A stretch of DNA of 64,000 nucleotides from the NCBI RefSeq assembly GCF_958298935.1, contig NC_084921.1:35173501-35237500 (forward strand), read 5' to 3'. Of this stretch, positions 57,222-64,000 are shown one piece after another (the first letter of the stretch is position 1; each line of letters begins with the position of its first letter). The position numbers and the translations under genes were made by a program. This stretch comes from Phragmites australis. Its lineage: Eukaryota > Streptophyta > Magnoliopsida > Poales > Poaceae. The notes beneath the pieces are model-generated. The model was not told the DNA's origin. It was given only the letters and a program-made list of their open reading frames with translations, and did no database searches.

Positions 57222-60200
57222 TTACACTAAAGTTAAACAAGAGTTGTTACTTTCAAGCACATTATTAGTGGGTCCGGTCGTGTCCTTCCACTTGCAATTT
57301 ATATCTCTGGCGACATTGAGGGCGTCCGACGACGCACCAAGCAGCCCCCGCTGCGAGAATCCGACGGTGTAGAGCCCGTTATTCCCTTTCCAGCCGTTAG
57401 GGAAGGGAATTTTGGGTGTGCCTTCTCTCGTGAACAAATCACCTCCATCCTGTGAAGTAAAAAAAGCTCATGAACACCATACCAATAGCATTGGAGAAAG
57501 ATGAGAAATATAACGACTTATTAACATACTGGTCCCAAGACATCCACTTCGTACACTCTGGCTCGCGCTGCATGGCCATGCACCCGGGCCCCGTCCATGG
57601 CGTGCGCGAACCGACAATGACCTCCGTGCATCTGCCCGTGTTCTCCGACACCCGCGAACATAGCCTCTTCCACACTATCGTCGAGCCGATGCGTGGCTTT
57701 TCCAACGACCCCCACATCGACTGCGACGCCGACGAAGCGGCCATCGACCTCCACGGGCCGACGCCTACCAACCGTTCGACGAAATGCTCCGACGCCGAAG
57801 CCAACATCGCAGCGCTCCTCGACATCACCGGGTGTGCGACGCAAGCAACGCGCTCAAGCTTGTCTGCCACCTCCGTGGCGTGCGTGGCCTCAGCAAGACC
57901 GATAGGGCAGCGTACGCAGGCCAATCCTGCTGGACAGGACCTTCGTACTGGACCTGTTCCGCGGCGCACTGAATAGCGGGAAGGGGTTCGAGGACAACCT
58001 GGGCTACTCGCGGCATGACCCCCTCTTCGCCATGCACGGCGCGATGCTCGTCGTGCTTGGCCCATCAGGGAGCGGCAAGTCCACGCTACTCTCCATCCTC
58101 GGCGGCCGCTTCGCTGGTCGGCGCGCCGGGACGGTCCTGGTGGGCCGTCGCACGGGCTTCATGGCCTAGGACGACATGCTGCACCCGCACCTCACCGTGC
58201 TCATCTTCTGCACCAAGCTACGCATGCCGTGGGCAGGCCCCACCGTAGCCAAGGCGGCGTATGCCGAGACCGTCAGCGCCAAGCTGGGGCTCACCGCGTG
58301 CGCCGCACCATTGTGGGCAACACATTCATGCGCGACGTGTCCGGTGGCGAGCGGAAGCGGGTCAGCATAGGGCACGAGTGCTCATGGAACCCGAGACTCC
58401 TCATCCTGGACGAGCCCACGTCAGGGCTTGATTCCACCGCTGCTGCGCGCCTCATCGCCACGCTCTCGGCGCTGGCCGCAAGGGGCGCACGGTGGTGCTG
58501 TCCGTGCACCAGCCGTCCTCCCACATGTACCGCATGTTCGACTCTATGTTGCTGCTCGCCGAAGGCAACTGCCTCTACTACAGCGCCGGTCTGATCACCA
58601 TCGATCTCGTCGACCAGGACGTTCCATGGAATCCTGGCGGTATGATAACAGCGGTCTTGTGCCACCCTGGCTGGGCCACCGAGTACAAAAGGGAGGAAGT
58701 CCATTAGAATGGGCATCGAAGAGAATAGACACAAAGCATGCCTTCTTCTTCCCGTCTCCTCATATCTACTGTATATCTTCCACCTCCAGATCCTATCTTC
58801 CTTCCTTCTAGAACCTTCTCTAGCTCCTTTCCCCTCAAGGGTTCCTAACAGGAAGTTTGATCGCCACCTGCAGGCTTCAGATATCCACAAGTATCCGCTG
58901 GACCCAAGTGTATATCCAAACTTTGGAGCCTATCGTTCTCACCCTCTAACGTACGCCTTGGATCAGCGCCAAGCCCGTGGATAAGCCCTCCTCTGCTGGT
59001 GCCCATACCCCGGGTGACCCACTGACTCGATCACTTGGCGAGAGAGCGAAGGAGGGACGCTATTGGGGAAAGGAACGCGCGGCGTGGCGCGGGCATGAGC
59101 TGCCTCTGCGCACCCAGCATACACGAGAAGGGCATAGGGACAGGATGGCCGGAACAGGGGTGACGACATGCATGCGAGCGCTCTGCAGTGCAGCGCGGCA
59201 GGCCCAAACCAACAAACAAGCGAGTCCTTTGCCTTGGAGTCACTTCTTTTTAAAAAAAAAATCTTGGGAAAAATACAAAACCCCCCCCAAAAGTCACTTG
59301 GATTTTGACTTTTCCCTCCAAAAATTGTTTTATTGTAAAAAAAACCCCTCAAAAGTTTAACTTTGTTATAAAAAATCCCTCAAAAATTCAAAAAAAAACT
59401 CACAAAAAAATTCTAAAAAAAATTAGAGATAATTCTAAGACCTTATGTGAAATTTGTTTTCAAAAATAATATCCTTTGCGTCATATTTCATTGAGAGGAA
59501 GTTTAAAAAAAAGAAAAATGTGCAGCTCATTTATTAACTCATGTTATTTTAACTTTGTCATGTCTACCATTATTTTTCCTACAAAAATAATTATTTAAGT
59601 AAACTAATAAAAGTAGTTTCACTAATTTTGGGGGTGTTATGAATTAGTTATGAATTAATCTATCTGCAACACATTTACTCAATCATGCACGTTACAATAA
59701 CTGTTTCAAGATTTCATGTATTTTTAAAAGATAGAGGATCATGTAAGAAGACTAAAAAAATTTGTTTCATAATTTTTAGATTAGTAAATAATTAACTATG
59801 TATTTAACTTGAATTAATAAATGAGCTGCACGTTTTTCTTTTTTTTCAAACTTACTCTCCATGAAATACGATGCAAAGGATATTATTTTTGAAAACAAAT
59901 TTCACAAAAGGTCTTAGAATTGTCTATAGTTTTGTTTAGAATTTTTTGTGATTTTTTTTTTAATTTTTAGGGGTGTTTTTGCACAAAATCAAACTTTTGG
60001 GGTTTTTTTTTAACAAAACAACTTTAGAGGGAAGCCAAAATCCTAGTGACTTTTAGGGGGTTTTTGCATTTTTCCCAAAAATCTTTGGCTCGTTGCAGTA
60101 CTAGGAACAGGAAGGAAAGAGGGGAGACTGAGAGTTTTACCTTGAGCCAGGACGGCACGTTGCTCCTGTACCCCGTGGCGAGAATTATTGCGTCGAACTG

Positions 60201-61813
60201 CTCCTCCTTGCCGTCCGCGAACCTGACCCCGCGCCGAGTTACCTCCTTCACTGCTCCCACTACCTGGCGATCCATGTTTCGCATCAGCTACTCTTCATCA
60301 GGCATTGTAGTGTAGGTTTGCAGGACCAAAGGTGAAAAACAGAGGCCATTTTCCAGGGGGAAGTGTGTGTGTGTGTGAGTGAGGCTGCCTTAAACCCGGG
60401 CAGCTATGCCAGATCAGGCGTTGGCCCACGAGCTCAAACTTCGACGGTTTGACTGGTCTTGTAATTTCTGCTACTGCTCATTTTGTGAAAGCAGGGTCTA
60501 GTAGGCTGGCACTAACCTTAATTTTGCCGGTTTTGATGTGGTCTAGCGTTCCAACGTCCAGGACCGGGGTCCTGCCGGTGAGGCTCTTCAGCTCGATGGG
60601 CCCAGTCTTGGGCCGCCTCAGGCCGAGCTGGCCTGTGTCGCCCAGCATCAGGTGCGCCGCCGCGAGGAGGATTCGGTCGACGACCTGGACGCGAAAGCAC
60701 TTGAGCAGCGCCATGGCGATGCCGAATGTGGAGAGACCAAACATCTCCCTTGGTAGCACATGAACCTGCGCAAAGCATCAACACTTGATCTTTTGCGAAT
60801 GAAAGAAGCGCGTTATATAGTTCAAGTACTTGGAAGAAAAACATAAAAGAAGAGCAAAAGATAGCTGTTAGGAGTGCTGAGAGTGACATTGGACAAGACA
60901 GCGACACCCAACACCGTACATGTTTCTAGCTCTAATTATGCTTAGTAGCCAAATATGACCATGCACAGTGAAGCGTGTCCGAAAAAGATCGCAGCAAAGG
61001 GAAGTGCGACGCACACAAAAACAAGCATCCAATGGGAAAATGCTCAAGCAGGAAGGCACAAAACTAGCAGCTAGCACTTGTACTTTCGCTGCCCAAAGCA
61101 AGACAACAAGAGTAGAAAACGACGGGCCCAAACTCCTACTACCAGCGTAAGCACAGTTATTAAAAGCTGGGATCATTAGTTACCGTGTTGCGCACGACCA
61201 GAGAGGGCTTGGCGCCATGCCGGCACAAATCCAGGCTGACCTCCATGCCGGAGTTGCCGCACCCCACGACAAGCACCTTCTTCCCCGCGAACGCCTCGCC
61301 GGACTTGTACTCGCACGTGTGCATGACGAGCCCGGCGAACTGCCGCATGCCGGGGAAGTCCGGCACGCGCGGCTCCGCGTTCTCTCCCGTGGCCACGACG
61401 AGCCACCGCGCCAGGAGCAGCTGGCCGCCTCCCGCAAGGCGCACCACCCAGACCCCAGCGGCCGAGTCGAACGCGGCCTCCTCGACGCGCGCGCCGAACC
61501 GTGGCGCGACGCCTGCGGCGGCAGCGTAGGACTCCATGTACGCGACGAACTGGTCCTTGGACGGATACGCCGGGTACCCCTCCGGGAACGGGAGCAGCGG
61601 CAGCTCGCAGAAGCGCTTGGGGAGGTGGAGCGTGAGGCGGTCGTAGGTGCGGTGGCGCCACGTGGACGCCAGCGAGTCGGACATCTCGAGCACGTTGGCC
61701 GGCACGCCGTGCGCCGCGAGGCACGCGGCCGCGGCCAGCCCCGACGGGCCCGCGCCGACGATGACGGCGCCCGGTACCCACGCCGCCCGGCGGTCTTGCT
61801 CCTTTTTGTCCAT
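57222..61813 (-). CDS. YUC1: YUCCA flavin-containing monooxygenase (auxin biosynthesis), four exons
   Basis: The exons are 61813-61184, 60765-60517, 60263-60141 and 57449-57222. All introns begin GT and end AG, all junctions are in phase 0, and the joined frame codes for 409 residues, the normal YUCCA length. Motifs are the FAD-binding VGAGPSG (19-25), the NADPH-binding VGCGNSG (183-189), HTCEYKSG (165-172) and the FMO-type LATGY (321-325). The last exon supplies [16 protein letters not shown] and the LYTVGF...RGLLGAS block. YUCCA enzymes convert indole-3-pyruvate to indole-3-acetic acid in the rate-limiting step of auxin synthesis, using FAD, NADPH and oxygen. Introns 1 and 2 are 418 and 253 nt, but intron 3 is 2691 nt and contains a pseudogene and a MITE, both transposon-related. 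A TATA box lies at 61906-61912. The paralogue number is inferred from remembered synteny with SLRL1. Confidence 0.93.
57906..58600 (+). pseudogene. DUF247/ABCG chimeric pseudogene inside YUCCA intron 3
   Basis: From about 57921 one frame reads [15 protein letters not shown], then [15 protein letters not shown]. This resembles the conserved middle of plant DUF247 (UPF0481) proteins. In the same frame, from about 58044, it switches to an ABCG half-transporter nucleotide-binding domain: [16 protein letters not shown] (Walker A at 58059-58085). An in-frame TAG follows at 58167 where the family has the Q of QDD. A frameshift near 58300 leads to [14 protein letters not shown] (signature) and [14 protein letters not shown] (Walker B). 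A second frameshift near 58480 leads to [16 protein letters not shown] and [12 protein letters not shown]. No membrane domain follows. Two joined gene fragments with a stop and two frameshifts, on the strand opposite YUCCA, point to transposon capture. The ABCG call is firm; the DUF247 call is weaker. Confidence 0.75.
58601..59256. other. Remainder of the insert in YUCCA intron 3
   Basis: Unrecognised sequence between the chimeric pseudogene and the Mutator-like MITE. It may be part of the same capturing element; no terminal repeats could be paired. Confidence 0.35.
59266..60076. mobile_element. Mutator-like MITE (811 bp) in YUCCA intron 3
   Basis: Both ends start GGGAAAAATRCAAAA and the halves are inverted copies for roughly 270-290 bp. 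The inner limit is the shared AAGAAAAAYGTGCAGCTCAT at about 59515 and, in reverse complement, about 59825-59845. A perfect 9-bp target duplication AAAAATCTT flanks it (59257-59265 and 60077-60085). It lies only 64 bp from the exon 3 donor site, without disturbing it. Confidence 0.92.
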
Positions 61814-61905
61814 CGCTCTCGAGCCTTGCTGGACACTGGTGCTGCGCGTGCGCGTTGTGTGCGTTTTTTTACAGTGAAGTGCTGGGGGTTTTACTGTACA
61901 AGAGG

Positions 61906-61912
61906 TTTTATA
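61906..61912 (-). promoter_or_regulatory. TATA box of the YUCCA gene
   Basis: TATAAAA on the minus strand (context CCCTATAAAACC), about 95 nt upstream of the ATG at 61813. This predicts a transcript start near 61880 and a leader of about 65-70 nt. Confidence 0.7.
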
Positions 61913-61919
61913 GGGGTTT

Positions 61920-61921
<2 letters not shown>

Positions 61922-61967
<46 letters not shown>
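61922..61967. repeat. (GA)n microsatellite just upstream of the YUCCA TATA box
   Basis: Forty-six bases of uninterrupted GA repeat (CT on the gene strand), beginning 10 bp upstream of the TATA box. GA repeats at plant core promoters can bind BPC/GAGA-binding factors; such a role here is inference. Confidence 0.9.
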
Positions 61968-61970
<3 letters not shown>

Positions 61971-64000
61971 TACGCTTCACCGGTTGAAGATTTGTAGCGC
62001 AGGGTTCTGCAGCCAGCGAGCACGTACTGATACTAGTGGTGGAGTATTTCAATGGAGTACTTCAATTCCGTAGCGACGCGAGTTCGCTCGGAAAACGAAA
62101 TATGAGTGCGTGTTCCAATGCTCGTGCCTCGTCGCGAGGCATGGTCCTCCACGCTAGGAGTAGTAGTCACTTCTAGGTGGGTGTGTGTTAGATCTATCCG
62201 TCGCTTTGGTTGCAAATTTGGAATAGCACTACTTGTGCCATTTTAATCACGCAAGCCAGACTGATCGGGTCCAGACCAAGAGTCCAGACATGCTGTATCA
62301 TATATAGGCGAGAACGACCTAGCTAGCTAGCTGGGCCGGAGGCGTGGCTGAGTGCGTGCTAGAGTAGGGGAGCATCCTACTCTCTAGCCCGATTGCTGTA
62401 TATCAAACGTTGGTTAGAAAGCTACATAATGGTTCGATACGTTCGATGCTCCTGTTGTTTAAGCACACGTATACAATGTACACAGTAGTGGTCTAGATGA
62501 TAGGAAGAAATGGTAATGAGCTAGCTACTAATACTACATACAAACCAATCTGTGTGCTGCTCCGATATATTTTCACGACAACCCTCACAAAAAATTGCGT
62601 ACTCCAAACAGATCCTAGGGCTTCACCCAAGTCAATCGTGAGGAGTTAGTTGTAGAGTGGAAGGTGCTCAGACGGGAGTAATGGAACACAGCCAGTGGTG
62701 CACGCAGAAAGGAGCGAATAGGTGTTCCAGTTTCAGGCTTCCAGCACGGAGAGCTAGCCTTAAGCTTTATTTGTTGCGGGGTTCTAGGTGCACAGCATGC
62801 AGCACTGAGCCACAGGCAGGCATCAATGGCATCCTTGCTCGGTTGGTCGAGCAGTGAGAGAGCATTCGATCGATGGACGGGAACAAGTCAACTCGGAGTT
62901 GATCGAGTTCAAAATGATCGGCTCAGCTCTCGTACTATACTTTTATGCGAGAGGAGGTCACCTACAAGCAACTACAGTCTACAGTTGTCACGAGTCAGGG
63001 CTCTAATGGGGACATTTATTGCCAAGCCTGGTGACAACCTTGCTACTCTGATCGGGACGAGGATTCGCTGCGTGCATGAGCTCGTAGGCCATCGGATCAA
63101 GATTCCAAGATCTATATCAAAGCACTGTGCAACACATCATGAAGCAAATCTGAGTGATCGAGTTGCCCTCCTCATTTCCGCTGCACAAACACCCGCACAC
63201 ACACGCACAAAAGAAACTGCACTGGGATTGTGATAGAAGTTGGGCGATGGTCCAAAAGGCTTCCCCGGCGCCCTAGAGCGGGCAAGCATGTAGAGGAATG
63301 CGGCGTGCATGGCATGCAGCAGGATCATCGGAAGAGACAAGCTTCAGCCGCGCGCGAGCATGCAACGCGAAGCTCTCAATCGATCGGCCAAGGCCCCCAC
63401 AGCTAGGTGCGGTAGCGCGTACGCTGGGCGAAGCTAGGAGTAGCGCCGTGCACGACCACACCTTGGCAACAAGTTCCCCGGGTCTCTAGCATGCCGCCGC
63501 ATGCGGCAGCAGTGGTGGCGCCAGTTCGTGCGTGCCCCCCTTCGATCGTCTGTTCGCTCAATCATTGATGATGATGCTCTGCTGCCGGCCCACTGCGCCG
63601 CGGGCCCCGGACGCGCGCAAGTGGACTGATCGTGGTCCACCTGGTTCGATCAGCACTCAATACAGAGTACGCTCCCTCTTGCCTCGGGGTAAGTACTGCT
63701 GTCAGGACCGGTATATGAAAAGAATGATACCCATCCTATATATTGAGCATGAATCAATCTCAATATATAAAGTTTTCATACATAATAACAAGAATAAAAC
63801 TTGCAGGGGTTCATTTGCATAAAGGTGGATTTTAACAAAACATTTAATAAGACGAAAGTAAATAAATGAGCAGAAACCACCTCAAGAATTAATCCTCTTG
63901 ACTCAATCTACCTCAACCAAAATTGACCACCTCAAAAATGGTTCCTGCAACCATGAATGAACAAATAAACTTATGTATGGCATTTCTCGTTACTCATAAC
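61968..64000. other. Upstream flank of YUCCA, nothing assigned
   Basis: Two kilobases of mixed sequence. Presumably it holds the distal YUCCA promoter. Short frames at 62650-63250 and 63300-63640 show no recognisable domain. No transposon ends were resolved. Confidence 0.4.

Noticed and set aside
1..64000. CRISPR arrays, prokaryotic operons, biosynthetic gene clusters or a new multigene system
   Set aside because: No spaced direct-repeat array, no co-oriented short-gap gene sets and no functionally linked neighbours; the genes are ordinary, scattered plant genes.

Overview
This is nuclear DNA from a monocot of the grass family, inferred from composition and content. It has very GC-rich genes (GRAS, YUCCA and MOT1 types) in AT-rich intergenic sequence, plant-type introns, a cytosolic-type tRNA-Ile(AAU), and dense grass-style transposon debris (Stowaway, hAT, Mutator-like, CACTA, Copia and Gypsy remnants, solo LTRs). 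I could not name the species. From memory and unverified, the rice orthologues of the YUCCA gene, a MOT1-type transporter and the GRAS gene SLRL1 lie close together on rice chromosome 1. The window therefore looks like an expanded collinear block.

Layout. 1-1025 (-): 5' part of an F-box gene with a clear intron and TATA box. 1.1-5.0 kb: unassigned AT-rich sequence. 5.0-6.65 kb: decayed CACTA element carrying a captured double-stranded-RNA-binding gene fragment, with a hAT element nested in it. 6.65-13.25 kb: broken Copia element with a 3.1 kb solo-LTR-like element nested in it. 14.5-16.7 kb: a cluster of MITEs. 21.4 kb: a hAT MITE. 23.5 kb: a two-exon gene fragment. 25.9-27.3 kb (+): intact GRAS gene of the SLRL1 type. 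27.5-28.7 kb: two retroposed segments sharing one 3' tail. 28.9-34.7 kb: three-level nest (MITE containing Gypsy containing a 3.15 kb solo LTR). 37.86 kb: tRNA-Ile. 39.9-41.9 kb (-): PLS-class PPR gene. 42.8-44.8 kb: one Mutator-like and two hAT elements. 50.3-51.6 kb (+): molybdate transporter MOT1. 52-57 kb: long LTR debris and a third copy of the 3.1 kb LTR family. 57.2-61.8 kb (-): four-exon YUCCA auxin-biosynthesis gene. Its third intron has swollen to about 2.7 kb and holds an antisense DUF247/ABCG chimeric pseudogene and a Mutator-like MITE. 62-64 kb: unassigned.

The five intact or partial protein genes are independent plant genes (protein turnover adaptor, gibberellin/GRAS regulation, organelle RNA processing, molybdate transport, auxin synthesis); they do not form an operon or a pathway cluster. 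I saw no CRISPR array, defence island or unknown multigene system. The most noteworthy material is gene-fragment capture by transposons, the repeated solo-LTR-like family, and the nested insertions with clean target-site duplications (TSDs).
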